DNA of 64,000 nucleotides from Deltaproteobacteria bacterium (GTDB lineage Bacteria > Myxococcota_A > UBA9160 > UBA4427), in assembly GCA_016713665.1 (NCBI GenBank), contig JADJOR010000001.1, positions 1,128,767-1,192,766 on the forward strand, read 5' to 3'. This document shows positions 8,030 to 17,244 of the stretch, piece by piece. How positions within the stretch are numbered: the first letter of the stretch is position 1; each line of letters opens with the position of its first letter. The translations under genes and the position numbers were made by a program. The notes beneath the pieces were generated by a model. The model was not told the DNA's origin. It saw only the letters and a list, made by a program, of their open reading frames with translations, and did not search any database.

Positions 8030-10271
8030 GCCGATCGACCACGCGAACGCCGCTCCTGCGCCCGCGGACGCTCAAACGACCAGGCCCGCAACCGCCGCGT
8101 CGCCCGACCTGCGCCGCCGCGACTTCCTGCAGATCTCGGGCGGCGTCGGGATCGGCCTCATCGTCGCCTTCGCCCTGCCCTTCGCAGCCACGCGCGAAGC
8201 GGCGGCCGGACCGGAGGCCGCCGGCGACGCCGCGGCCGCCCGCGCAACCGGCGCCATGCCGGCGAGCGAGCTCAACGCCTTCCTCCGGATCGAGCCCGAT
8301 GGCTCGGTCGTCTGCTCGATCCCGAAATCCGAGATGGGCCAGGGCGTCCTGACCTCCCTCGCGATGCTCCTCGCCGAGGAGCTCGAGGTCGACTGGTCGA
8401 AGATCCGCTCGGAGCACGCGATCGCGAACGAGGCCCGCTACGGCCGCTGGCGGACCGGCGGAAGCTCGAGCGTGCGCGAGACCCATGACGCCTATCGAAG
8501 AGCCGGCGCGACGGCGCGCACGCTGCTCGTCGCCGCCGCCGCCGAGCGCTGGCAGGTCGCGGCCGAGACCTGCCGCGCCGATCGGGGCACCGTCGTCCAC
8601 GCCGCGAGCGGCCGTCGCCTCGCCTACGCCGAGCTCGCCGAGCGCGCCGCGAAGCTGTCGCCCCCAGCCGAGCCCGCGCTGAAGCCCCGCTCGAAGTTCA
8701 GCCTGATCGGCAAGGACCTCCGCCGCCTCGACACGCCGGCCAAGGTCGACGGCTCCGCCGTCTTCGGCCTCGACGTGCGGGTCCCGGGCATGCTCGTCGC
8801 CCAGGTCGAGCGTCCCCCGGATCTCGGCGGCCAGCTCGCGTCCTTCGATGCGAAGGCCGCGCTCGCGGTGCCGGGCGTCGTCGCGGTCTTCGAGATTCCG
8901 CGGGGCGTCGCGATCGTCGCGAAGCATTTCTGGGCGGCGCAGTCGGGGCGGAAGAAGCTCGCGATCCGCTGGACGCCGGGTCCCCACGGCGCCCTCGACA
9001 ACGAAGCGATCCGGAAGCTCTGCACGGCCGCGGTCGAGAAGGGCGCCCCGGTCCGCACGGAGGGCGACGTGGCGCGCGCCGTCGCGAGCGCCGGCCCGAA
9101 GCGGACGCTCGAGGCGGTCTACGACTTCCCGTTCCTCGCCCACGCGACCCTCGAGCCGATGAACTGCACGGCGAAGGTCGATGCTTCGGGCTGCGAGCTC
9201 TGGGTCCCGACCCAGTCGCCGACGGCCGCCGCCGACGCCGCGGCGAAGATCCTGGGCATCCCGGCGGATCGCGTCCGCGTGAACACGACGCTCCTCGGCG
9301 GCGGCTTCGGGCGCCGCGGCGACTCCGACTTCGTCGAGGACGCGGTCCACATCGCGAAGCAGATGAAGGCCCCCGTCCAGGTCGTCTACACCCGCGAAGA
9401 CGACATGCGCGCCGGGCTCTACCGGCCGACCGGAACCAACTTGATGCGCGGCGCCGTCGACGCCGAGGGCTGGCCCGTCGTCTGGGAGCAGCGCATCGCG
9501 AGCCAGTCGCTGCTGCGCGAGAAGGGCTGGCCGACGAAGGACGGCATCGACTTCGCGGCGGTCGAGGGCGTGAAGAACCTCCCCTACGCGATCCCGAACG
9601 TCTTCGTGAGCTGGGCCGACGTCGTGCTGCCGGTCTCGATCCATTGGTGGCGCTCGGTCGGCAGCTCGCAGAACGGCTGGGTGACGGAGTGCTTCTTCGA
9701 CGAGCTCTGCCGCCTCGGCGGCAAGGATCCGCTCGCGGCGCGCAAGCATCTGCTGAAGGACCACCCGCGCCACGTTCGCGTGCTCGAGAAGGCCGCGAGC
9801 GAGGCGGGCTTCGGCAAGCCGCTGCCGAAGGGCCATGCGCTGGGCATCGCGGTCCACGAATCCTTCGGCAGCATCGTCGCCGAGACCGCCGAGGTCTCCC
9901 TCGACGCCGACGGCACGCCCCGGGTCCACCGCGTGGTCTGCGTCGTCGACTGCGGCGAGGTCGTGCATCCCGCCGGTGTGCGCCATCAGATGGAGAGCGG
10001 CATCACGATGGGGCTCTCGGCGGCGCTCTGGGGCGAGGTCGCGATCGAGAAGGGCCGGATCGTGACGACCAACTACGATCGCTACCCGATCGCCCGCATC
10101 GACCAGACGCCCCGCATCGAGACCTTCATCATCGCCGAAGGCGACGCGATGGGCGGGATCGGCGAGCCGGGGACCCCGCCGATCGCGCCGGCGATCTGCA
10201 ACGCGCTGCTCGCGCTGACGGGGAAGCCGATCCGGCGGCTGCCGATCGGTCGCGTGACGCACATGACCTGA
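8022..10271 (+). CDS. Mo-binding catalytic subunit, IorB/aldehyde dehydrogenase-like, Tat-exported
   Basis: A 749-residue catalytic subunit of a two-component molybdenum hydroxylase. Near the N-terminus RRRDFLQIS followed by a hydrophobic stretch is a twin-arginine signal, so the folded cofactor-loaded complex, with its small subunit, should be exported to the periplasm. Family signatures seen are KSEMGQGVLT, WRTGGSSSVRE, the Mo-pterin segment LLGGGFGRRGDSDF and the near-C-terminal GIGEPGTPPIAPAI with the base Glu. This subfamily oxidises N-heterocycles or aldehydes with water as oxygen donor; the actual substrate is unknown. It overlaps the 2Fe-2S gene by 8 bases and is followed by an SDR on the same strand. 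Confidence 0.93.
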   Translation: MAEPIDHANAAPAPADAQTTRPATAASPDLRRRDFLQISGGVGIGLIVAFALPFAATREAAAGPEAAGDAAAARATGAMPASELNAFLRIEPDGSVVCSIPKSEMGQGVLTSLAMLLAEELEVDWSKIRSEHAIANEARYGRWRTGGSSSVRETHDAYRRAGATARTLLVAAAAERWQVAAETCRADRGTVVHAASGRRLAYAELAERAAKLSPPAEPALKPRSKFSLIGKDLRRLDTPAKVDGSAVFGLDVRVPGMLVAQVERPPDLGGQLASFDAKAALAVPGVVAVFEIPRGVAIVAKHFWAAQSGRKKLAIRWTPGPHGALDNEAIRKLCTAAVEKGAPVRTEGDVARAVASAGPKRTLEAVYDFPFLAHATLEPMNCTAKVDASGCELWVPTQSPTAAADAAAKILGIPADRVRVNTTLLGGGFGRRGDSDFVEDAVHIAKQMKAPVQVVYTREDDMRAGLYRPTGTNLMRGAVDAEGWPVVWEQRIASQSLLREKGWPTKDGIDFAAVEGVKNLPYAIPNVFVSWADVVLPVSIHWWRSVGSSQNGWVTECFFDELCRLGGKDPLAARKHLLKDHPRHVRVLEKAASEAGFGKPLPKGHALGIAVHESFGSIVAETAEVSLDADGTPRVHRVVCVVDCGEVVHPAGVRHQMESGITMGLSAALWGEVAIEKGRIVTTNYDRYPIARIDQTPRIETFIIAEGDAMGGIGEPGTPPIAPAICNALLALTGKPIRRLPIGRVTHMT

Positions 10272-10390
10272 TCCTTCGGGCCGCGCGCACGCCCCGGGCG
10301 ACGGCGTGCAAACCCGGGCGGATGCGGCTCGCTCGTTCGCTCGCAACCCGACCCCCTGCGCGTCCGCGCAGGGCCCGATGGAGACGATCG

Positions 10391-11218
10391 ATGGCCTTCC
10401 AGCTGAGCGGCCTCGAAGGCCGGACCGCCCTCGTGACCGGCGCCGGTCGCCGCCGCGGCATCGGCCGCACCGTCGCCCTCGAGCTCGCGAAGGCCGGCTG
10501 CGACGTCGTCGTGACGGGCAGCGGCCGCGACCCGTCGGGCTTCCCGGCCGACGAGCGCGCGATCGGCTGGCGCGACGTCGAGTCCGTCGCCGAGGAGATC
10601 CGCGGGCTCGGGCGCCGGGCGCTGGCCGCCGTCTGCGACATCGCCTCGCTCCCCGACGTCCGCGCCCTCGGCGAACGCGTCGCGCGGGAGATGGGGGGCG
10701 TCGACTTCGTCGTCAACAACGCGGCCCTCGTCCCCCCCGGACGCGAGCGCGTCGCCGTCCATCAGGCCGATCCCGAGATCGCCGCCCGGGTCTTCGACGT
10801 CAACCTCAAGGGCACCTACTTCATGTGCCACGTCTTCGGCCGATTGCTCGTCGAGCAGGCCCGTGGCGGCGCGATCGTCAACATCACGTCGATCGCCGGC
10901 AAGCGCATGGCCCCGCGCAACGCGGCCTATGGAACCAGCAAGGCGGCGCTCCACGCGCTGACCGCCGCCCTGTCCGGCGAGCTCGGGGAGCACGCGATCC
11001 GCGTGAACGGCGTCTGCCCGGGGATCACGGTGACCTCGGCCATGGACGAGGTCCCGGAGAGCGCGTGGGAGCCGATGATCAAGGCGAACATTCCGCTCGG
11101 GCGCGCGGGGCGGCCCGAGGACACGGCGGGGCTCGTGCTCTTCCTCTGCAGCGATCAGGGGGCCTGGATCACAGGCCAGATCTACAGCGTCGACGGCGGG
11201 CAGGTGGCGGGACGTTAG
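10391..11218 (+). CDS. Short-chain dehydrogenase/reductase
   Basis: A classical SDR of 275 residues. It has the nucleotide-binding TGAGRRRGIG, the NNAAL stability motif, a catalytic Ser in NITSIAGK and the Tyr-x-x-x-Lys pair in YGTSK, then RVNGVCPG. The Arg-rich glycine loop suggests NADP(H), though this is weak. I chose the ATG at 10391 because the in-frame sequence upstream is antisense-like and low in conserved content. It lies 119 bases after the Mo hydroxylase on the same strand and could act on the same substrate. Oxidoreductase with unknown alcohol/ketone substrate. Confidence 0.93.
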   Translation: MAFQLSGLEGRTALVTGAGRRRGIGRTVALELAKAGCDVVVTGSGRDPSGFPADERAIGWRDVESVAEEIRGLGRRALAAVCDIASLPDVRALGERVAREMGGVDFVVNNAALVPPGRERVAVHQADPEIAARVFDVNLKGTYFMCHVFGRLLVEQARGGAIVNITSIAGKRMAPRNAAYGTSKAALHALTAALSGELGEHAIRVNGVCPGITVTSAMDEVPESAWEPMIKANIPLGRAGRPEDTAGLVLFLCSDQGAWITGQIYSVDGGQVAGR

Positions 11219-11240
11219 GCGGGCTCGAGCGACGCCCGTC

Positions 11241-12686
11241 TCAGCGCCCGGCGAGGCGCTTCGTCACCGCCTCCCCGACCACCGTCCCCTCGAAGAACCG
11301 CGGATTCGTCCCCGCCCAGAGCCGGACCGGGTTGCCGAAGACGAAGTCCTCGAACTGCCCCTCGTCGATCCGGCCCTCCTCGACGAGCTCCCACGCCTCC
11401 GGCAGCACCTCGCGCATGTCGCGCACGTCCCAGTGGCCGACGTCCGAAGCGAAGACGGCCGGCAGCTTGACGCCCCCCGGCGTCAGCGACGGCGAGAAGG
11501 CGATCGCGTTCATCGGGTCGTCGGCCTCGCAGCCGAAGAAGAACTGCTCCTGGAACATCCGCAAGAGATCCTCGGCGGAGCGGATCTGCGACTCGCCGAA
11601 CATGTCGACCCGCGGCAGATCCTCGTTCGGATCCGAGAGGCCCGAGAGCGCGTCGCCGAGGCGGTCCATCGTCTCGCGCATCCGCCCCCGCGCGTGCTTC
11701 TCGAAGAGCGAGGCGAGGCGCGCGCGGTCGAGACGCGCCGGGTCGTAGTGCTGGATCGCGTCGATGTTCCGCTTCTCGTAATGGCCGAGGAGCCCCGCCA
11801 GCAGGACCGCCGCCCAGGCGACGCCGCCCTCCTGGAACGCGAAGCGCAGCTTCGGGAAGCGCATCGCGACGCCGCCGAAGACGAGCGAGCGGCAGGTCCC
11901 CTCGCCGGCCGCCGCGAAGTTCCCGACCTGGTTGTAGGAGTTGTTCGTCGTCGACATGCGTGTCCCGAAGCCCTGGCCCCCGGCGTGGAAGGTCGGCGCG
12001 ACGCCGAGCGCTTCGCAGCGGCGCCAGAACGGGTCGTAGTCGTGGAGCGAGTCGTGGCCCAGGGTGTCGATCCACTGCGCCTGCCCGGGCCGCGTGTCGT
12101 TCGGATCGATCCGCCGCGGGATCGCGCCGCCCAGCATGACCGACTTGAGACCGAGGGTCCCGACGGCGTAGTCGAGCTCGGCGATCGCCTCCTCGGGCGT
12201 GAAGGTCGGGATCGCGGCGACGGGCTCGAGGCGATCGCGGAAGCCCTGGTAGGCCTCGGCATAATATCGATTGAAGGCCCGCGCCATCGCGCAGCGGACC
12301 TCGGCGTCGTCGAGGGCGGTGACCGCGAGGCCGTAGGTCGGATAGAGGATCGCGTAGTCGATGCCGAGCTCGTCGAGGCGCTCGTACATGAGGCCGGGGA
12401 GCATGGCCGTCGCGCGATCGAGGGTGTTCTCGGTGGGGATGCCCCAGATGCCGATCGCGTGGAGGCCGACCTTCCTCCGTTCGCGGCGATCCGGGATCGC
12501 GCGGCGAAACGAGCCCGCCTGGAACATGCGGTCGAAGCGCTTCGCGACGTCCTCCCCCGCGATCTCGACGACGAAGTCGCGCACGATCGGGACGTATTCG
12601 ATCAGGTGGCCATCGCTGTCGATCACGGGATGGGAGATCGCGCGGCGGACCTTCGCGACCGCATCGGTGGAATGACTCGAGCTCAT
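11241..12686 (-). CDS. Amidohydrolase-family (PF04909-type) metal hydrolase or decarboxylase
   Basis: 481 residues of the amidohydrolase_2 TIM-barrel type that includes ACMSD and related decarboxylases. The N-terminal DSDGH (residues 23-27) supplies the first metal ligands, the mid-region GLKSVMLGG and the later FQEGG match barrel strands, and FASDVGHWD near the C-terminus carries the conserved Asp. Many homologues are annotated only as 'amidohydrolase family' in aromatic or steroid catabolic loci. The ATG at 12684-12686 has an AGGAG ribosome site. It is divergent from the second amidohydrolase at 12821 and convergent with the SDR. Substrate unknown. Confidence 0.9.
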   Translation of the reverse strand: MSSSHSTDAVAKVRRAISHPVIDSDGHLIEYVPIVRDFVVEIAGEDVAKRFDRMFQAGSFRRAIPDRRERRKVGLHAIGIWGIPTENTLDRATAMLPGLMYERLDELGIDYAILYPTYGLAVTALDDAEVRCAMARAFNRYYAEAYQGFRDRLEPVAAIPTFTPEEAIAELDYAVGTLGLKSVMLGGAIPRRIDPNDTRPGQAQWIDTLGHDSLHDYDPFWRRCEALGVAPTFHAGGQGFGTRMSTTNNSYNQVGNFAAAGEGTCRSLVFGGVAMRFPKLRFAFQEGGVAWAAVLLAGLLGHYEKRNIDAIQHYDPARLDRARLASLFEKHARGRMRETMDRLGDALSGLSDPNEDLPRVDMFGESQIRSAEDLLRMFQEQFFFGCEADDPMNAIAFSPSLTPGGVKLPAVFASDVGHWDVRDMREVLPEAWELVEEGRIDEGQFEDFVFGNPVRLWAGTNPRFFEGTVVGEAVTKRLAGR

Positions 12687-12820
12687 GGATCGGACTCCTC
12701 TCGGGATCGACCGGGCGAAGATCGCCGGGCCGGCCTCGCACGCCTAGATTGACTCTTCCCACCGCGTCTGGGAAGCTCGTCGCGGGGCCGATCCGGCCTC
12801 GCTCCGGGAGGCGATCCGCC

Positions 12821-14536
12821 ATGCACGACCTCGTGATCCAGGGGGGCACCGTCGTCGACGGCACCGGCCTTCCCGCCCGCACCGCCGACGTCGCCATCGC
12901 GAACGGTCGCATCGAGGCCCTCGGCCGCGACCTCGGCCCCGCCCGTCGCAGCCTCGACGCCGACGGCCTGCTCGTCACCCCGGGCTGGGTCGACATCCAC
13001 AGCCACTACGACGGACAGGCGCTCTGGGACCCGCTGCTCGAGACCTCGGCGGCCCACGGCGTCACGACCGTCGTGATGGGCAATTGCGGCGTCGGCTTCG
13101 CGCCGGTCCGCCCGAGCGAGCGCGCCTTCACGATCGCCCTGATGGAGGGCGTCGAGGACATCCCCGCCGCCGTCCTCGAGCAGGGCCTCGCCTGGAACTG
13201 GCAATCCTTCCCCGAATATCTCGACGCCCTCGAGACTTCCCGCCACGCGATCGGCGTCGTCGCGCAGGTCCCGCACGCGGCGCTGCGGGTCTTCGTGATG
13301 GGCGAGCGCGGCATCGATCACGCCGCCGTCGCGACCGACGACGAAATTGCGCGCATGGGCGCGCTCGCCGTCGAGGCCATCGAGGCCGGCGCCGTCGGCT
13401 TCACGACCTCGCGCTCGAAGAACCACGTCGCCTCGGACGGCCGCCTGACGCCCTCGTTCAGCGCCGGGATGCCCGAGCTCCTCGGCATCGCCGCGGCGAT
13501 CGGCCGCCTCGGTCGCGGTGTCTTCGAGTTCAACCTCGACAACGTCGACGTCGAGGGCGATCTCGCGCTGATGCGGCGCGTCTGCGAGGTCGGCCGCCGG
13601 CCGCTCTCGGTCGCCCTGCTCCAGCGCCCGGGGCATCCCCCGGATCGCTATCGCCGCGTGCTCGAGGGCTTCGCGCAGGCGGCTCGGGACGGGCTCGACC
13701 TCCGCGGCCAGGTGGCGCCCCGGCCGACGGGCCTGCTCCTCTCGCTCGGCGGCCGCGTCAATCCCCTGCGCCCGTCGCCGACCTATCAGGCGCTCGAGAA
13801 GCAGGCCGCCGCCCGCGCCGAGGCCGAGCGTGCGGCGACGCTCCGCGCCGCCCTCGCCGACGCCGACACGCGCGCCCGGATCCTCGCGGAGCTCGAGGGC
13901 GAGGCCGACATGGTGGGCCGCTTCCCGTCGGTCTTCGATCTCGTGAGCCCGAGCGAGCTCGTCCTCGACCCGAGCCGCTGCCTCGCCGCCCGAGCCCGTG
14001 CGACGGGTGTCGCGACCCGGGCCCTCGTCTACGACGTGCTCGCCGCGGGCCGCATGGTCTACGTCCCGGTCTCGAACTACGTCGAGGGCGATCTGCGGGC
14101 GACCCGCGAGATGCTCGTCGACCCGTACACCGTCCCTGGCCTCTCCGACGGCGGTGCCCACTGCACGATGATCGCCGACTTCGACTATCCGACCCATCTG
14201 CTGCGCTACTGGGGCCGCGACGCGCCCGAGGATCAGCGCATCCCGCTCGAGCTGCTCGTGAAGAAGCAGTGCGCCGATACGGCGTCGCTGGTCGGGTTGA
14301 ACGATCGCGGCGTCCTCGCTCCCGGCCGCCAGGCCGACGTCAACCTGGTCGACCTCGCTGCGATCGGCTCGACCGCGCCCGCGCTGGTCGCCGACCTGCC
14401 CGGCGGCGGCGCGCGTCTCGTCGGTCGCGGGACCGGCTACGTCGCGACCCTCGTGAAGGGGGAGCTCGCGTTCGAGCGCGGACGACATACCGGCGTCTTC
14501 GCGGGCGGCCTCGTCCGGGGCGGCGGTCGGTGTTAG
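12821..14536 (+). CDS. N-acyl-D-amino-acid deacylase-like amidohydrolase
   Basis: 571 residues. It opens with the urease-like beta strand DLVIQGGTVVDGTG, followed by the metal-binding HSHYDGQ (His60, His62) and GNCGVGFAP. A C-terminal LSDGGAHCTMIADFDYPTH and RGVLAPGRQADVNLVD close the composite beta-sandwich. This architecture is that of D-aminoacylase/dihydroorotase-like hydrolases, which remove acyl groups or open cyclic amides; many are misnamed and the substrate is uncertain. The ATG at 12821 follows GGGAGG. Thirty-odd bases after its stop comes a zinc alcohol dehydrogenase on the same strand. Confidence 0.9.
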   Translation: MHDLVIQGGTVVDGTGLPARTADVAIANGRIEALGRDLGPARRSLDADGLLVTPGWVDIHSHYDGQALWDPLLETSAAHGVTTVVMGNCGVGFAPVRPSERAFTIALMEGVEDIPAAVLEQGLAWNWQSFPEYLDALETSRHAIGVVAQVPHAALRVFVMGERGIDHAAVATDDEIARMGALAVEAIEAGAVGFTTSRSKNHVASDGRLTPSFSAGMPELLGIAAAIGRLGRGVFEFNLDNVDVEGDLALMRRVCEVGRRPLSVALLQRPGHPPDRYRRVLEGFAQAARDGLDLRGQVAPRPTGLLLSLGGRVNPLRPSPTYQALEKQAAARAEAERAATLRAALADADTRARILAELEGEADMVGRFPSVFDLVSPSELVLDPSRCLAARARATGVATRALVYDVLAAGRMVYVPVSNYVEGDLRATREMLVDPYTVPGLSDGGAHCTMIADFDYPTHLLRYWGRDAPEDQRIPLELLVKKQCADTASLVGLNDRGVLAPGRQADVNLVDLAAIGSTAPALVADLPGGGARLVGRGTGYVATLVKGELAFERGRHTGVFAGGLVRGGGRC

Positions 14537-14579
14537 GCAACGGCGGCCCGGCGGACGCGTCGGGGCAATGGGGCACGCG

Positions 14580-15665
14580 ATGAGCGACGGCATCCGCGCG
14601 ATGGTGCAGACGGCGCCGGGGACGCTCGAGCTGCGGAGCTTCGAGCGGCCCCGGATCGGCGAGGACGAGGCGCTCCTGCGGATCGAGGCCTGCGGGATCT
14701 GCGGGACGGACGCCGAGGTCTTCGATGGCAGCGTGCCCCTCGCGGGTCCGGTCATTCCGGGCCACGAGCCCGTCGGTCTGATCGAGGAGATCGGGGCGCG
14801 GGCGGCACAGCGCTGGCAGATCGGCGTCGGCGATCGCGTCGCGGTCCAGTCGGATTTCGGCTGTGGGCGCTGTGAGCCCTGCTTCGAGCGCCGCCGCTGT
14901 CGCATCGCGCCCGGCGTCTACGGCTTCATGCCGGTCGACGCGGCGCCCTCGCTCTGGGGTGGTTATGCGGAGCTCCTCTATCTCGCGCCAGGGGCCGTCC
15001 TCCACAAGATCGACCGGAAGATCCCGGCGCGGATCGCGGCCCTCTACAACCCCCTCGGCGCGGGCTTCGCCTGGGCGGTCGAGGCGCCGGGGCTCCGGCT
15101 CGGGCAGTCGATCGCGATTTTCGGCCCGGGCCAGCGCGGGCTCGCGTGCGTGATCGCGGCAAAGCTCGCCGGGGCGTCGCGGATCTTCGTGACGGGGCTC
15201 GGCTCACGGGATGGTGCGAAGCTGGCGCTGGCGCGGGAGCTCGGCGCGGACGTCGTGATCGACGTCGAGCGCGAGGACGCGCGCGAGCGGATCGAGGCGG
15301 AGACGAACGGCAATGGCGTCGACGTCTGCGTCGACACGACGCCCCACGCGACGAAGCCCGTCGTCGACGCGGTCTGGGCGACGCGGCCGGGGGGCACGAT
15401 CATCCTCGCCGGCATCAAGGGCCGCGGGCGCGGGGTCCCCGACTTCCCGACCGACGAGGTCGCCATGCGCTTCCAGACGATCCGCGGCGTGCGCACCGTC
15501 GACTACCGCAGCTACCAGCAGGCGATCCGCCTGATCGAGTCCGGCCGCGTCCCCGTCGAGCGCCTGCATACCCATCACTTCCCGCTCGAGCAAGCCGCGA
15601 CGGCGATCCGGACCCTGACCGCCGCCAGCGACCGACCTGCCATCTCGATCACGATCGAGCCCTGA
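14580..15665 (+). CDS. Zinc-dependent medium-chain alcohol dehydrogenase
   Basis: 361 residues from the ATG at 14580 (another ATG lies in frame at 14568). The catalytic zinc Cys is in CGICGTDAEVF, the second ligand region in PGHEPVG. The four structural-zinc cysteines are spaced C-x2-C-x2-C-x5-C in FGCGRCEPCFERRRC. The nucleotide-binding domain contains IFGPGQRGLA, a GxGxxG variant. Reaction: NAD(P)-dependent alcohol/aldehyde or polyol oxidation, substrate not predictable. It precedes the LLM-class oxidoreductase by 9 bases on the same strand, suggesting one transcript from the amidohydrolase onward. Confidence 0.94.
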   Translation: MSDGIRAMVQTAPGTLELRSFERPRIGEDEALLRIEACGICGTDAEVFDGSVPLAGPVIPGHEPVGLIEEIGARAAQRWQIGVGDRVAVQSDFGCGRCEPCFERRRCRIAPGVYGFMPVDAAPSLWGGYAELLYLAPGAVLHKIDRKIPARIAALYNPLGAGFAWAVEAPGLRLGQSIAIFGPGQRGLACVIAAKLAGASRIFVTGLGSRDGAKLALARELGADVVIDVEREDARERIEAETNGNGVDVCVDTTPHATKPVVDAVWATRPGGTIILAGIKGRGRGVPDFPTDEVAMRFQTIRGVRTVDYRSYQQAIRLIESGRVPVERLHTHHFPLEQAATAIRTLTAASDRPAISITIEP

Positions 15666-15674
15666 GGAGAATCC

Positions 15675-16574
15675 ATGAAGTTCGGCATCCGCATCCCCCC
15701 GCCGCAGATGGGCCCGATCGGGGATCCCGACTTCGTCATCCGTTATGCGAAGCTGGTCGAGAGCCTGGGCTTCGAGTCGATCTGGGTGATCGACCATGCG
15801 CTCATGTGCATCGAGTACGACTCGCGATACCCGTACAAGACGACGGGCCGGACCCCGATCCCCGCCGACGCGAACATGCCGGACCCGCTCGTGCTCATGA
15901 CCTGGATCGCCGCCGCGACCGAGCGGCTGCGGATCGGGACCTCCATGCTGATCCTGCCGCAGCGCCATCCGATCCTGCTCGCCAAGGAGGTCGCGACCCT
16001 CGACCGCTATTCGAAGGGCCGCATCACGCTGGGCATCGGCGTCGGCTGGGTCGAGGAGGAGGTCCGGATCCTGAAGCAGAACTTCAAGGACCGGGGCCGC
16101 CGCGCCGACGAGTGGATCGAGGTCCTGCGCGCCCTCTGGGCCGAGGGCGTCTCGAAGTACGAGGGCCGGACTTTCCAGTTCGACAACATCGCGAGCTATC
16201 CGAAGCCCGTACAGGAAGGCGGCGTCCCGATCATGATCGGGGGCCACAGCGCCGCCGCCGCCGCCCGCGCCGGCCGCTACGGCGACGAGTTCTATCCCCA
16301 CTGGTCGACCCGCGGCCCGAACGAAGAATCCCTCTCGGAGCTGAAGACCGTGATCGCCGTGTCCGCCGAAGCGGCGGGCCGACGCGCGAGCGACGTCCGC
16401 CTCACGCTGACCAGCACGAGCGACGCGAAGACCGCCTACGCGACGGCCGAGCTCTGCGCGCGGCTCGGGGCCGAGCGGGTCGTCGTGCTGCCGCCCAAGG
16501 GCGAGCTCGACGGCGCGCTGCCCGACGAGCTCGCGCGCTTCAAGGCGACGGTGATCGATCAGTTCCCGGACTAG
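15675..16574 (+). CDS. LLM-class, probably F420-dependent oxidoreductase
   Basis: 299 residues of the luciferase-like TIM-barrel family, with KFGIRIPPPQ at the start, WIAAATERLRIGTSML and LAKEVATLDRYSKGRITLGIG in the order typical of F420-dependent members, and PIMIGGHS later. These enzymes carry out hydride transfer using reduced F420, or FMN in a minority. The start ATG follows GAGGAG. Its stop overlaps by bases 16571-16574 (ctag) with the stop of the convergent DDN-like gene. Having an F420-type and a DDN-like protein side by side supports use of F420 by the organism, but no F420 biosynthesis gene is in view. Confidence 0.93.
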   Translation: MKFGIRIPPPQMGPIGDPDFVIRYAKLVESLGFESIWVIDHALMCIEYDSRYPYKTTGRTPIPADANMPDPLVLMTWIAAATERLRIGTSMLILPQRHPILLAKEVATLDRYSKGRITLGIGVGWVEEEVRILKQNFKDRGRRADEWIEVLRALWAEGVSKYEGRTFQFDNIASYPKPVQEGGVPIMIGGHSAAAAARAGRYGDEFYPHWSTRGPNEESLSELKTVIAVSAEAAGRRASDVRLTLTSTSDAKTAYATAELCARLGAERVVVLPPKGELDGALPDELARFKATVIDQFPD

Positions 16575-17134
16575 CGGGCCGTGCGCGCCTCGTCCCGCAG
16601 CACGACGAGCGGCAGCCGGCGCGGGGCGCACATGTCCTGATAGGCCTTCGTCGAGCGGCTCTGTCGACAGAGCTCCGCGTAGAGGCGCTCCCACTCCTCG
16701 CCCTGCGCGACGTGGGCCCGCGCCTCGCGCGTGCGCCGTGCGACGCGGATCCAGGACTTCGGATTCGCGCGGACGTTGTGGACCCAATGGGGATCGGTGG
16801 GCCCGCCGCCGTTGCTCCCCCGCAGCACGAGATCGTCGCCGACGCGGAAGAAGGGCAGGCAGGCCGAGCGCGTCGCCCCGGTCCGCGCACCGACCGTGTA
16901 GAGCATCAGCGTCGGCGTGTAGGGCGCGCCATTCGCCCAGGCGTACTGGGCCGTCACCAGCGACAGGCCCGTCGTCCAGACGATCGCCTTGTCGATGGCG
17001 AGTCCCCATTTCCCGCGCAGGATCAGGAGATGGGAGCGGCCGCCGGAGGAGAAGCGCTCCTTTTCGGCGGCGGAGGTCGGGCGGGGCTCCGCGGGCGGGC
17101 GGACGAGCGGTCGCTCGGTGGTCGGAGAAGGCAC
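16571..17134 (-). CDS. Nitroreductase/deazaflavin-dependent (DDN-like, DUF385) protein
   Basis: A small split-beta-barrel protein of the DDN/DUF385 family: LMLYTVGARTG, RVGDDLVLRGSNGG and HWVHNVRANP are in family order. Actinobacterial relatives bind F420 and reduce quinones or nitro-compounds; other members bind heme or flavin. The start is uncertain. I prefer the GTG at 17132-17134, giving 187 residues and a gene that does not run into the upstream region of the ketoreductase. An ATG at 17239 would add 35 low-complexity residues. Convergent with the LLM oxidoreductase, divergent from the ketoreductase at 17245. Confidence 0.8.
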   Translation of the reverse strand: MPSPTTERPLVRPPAEPRPTSAAEKERFSSGGRSHLLILRGKWGLAIDKAIVWTTGLSLVTAQYAWANGAPYTPTLMLYTVGARTGATRSACLPFFRVGDDLVLRGSNGGGPTDPHWVHNVRANPKSWIRVARRTREARAHVAQGEEWERLYAELCRQSRSTKAYQDMCAPRRLPLVVLRDEARTAR

Positions 17135-17244
17135 GGTATCAACCTCGCGACCCTGCGATGCAGGGCTCGATTGGACGGCGAGGCGAGAGTGCGCGAGGGC
17201 GCGGTATGCTGCCAGCCCCCCGCCAACCGGAGCCCCCACCGACC

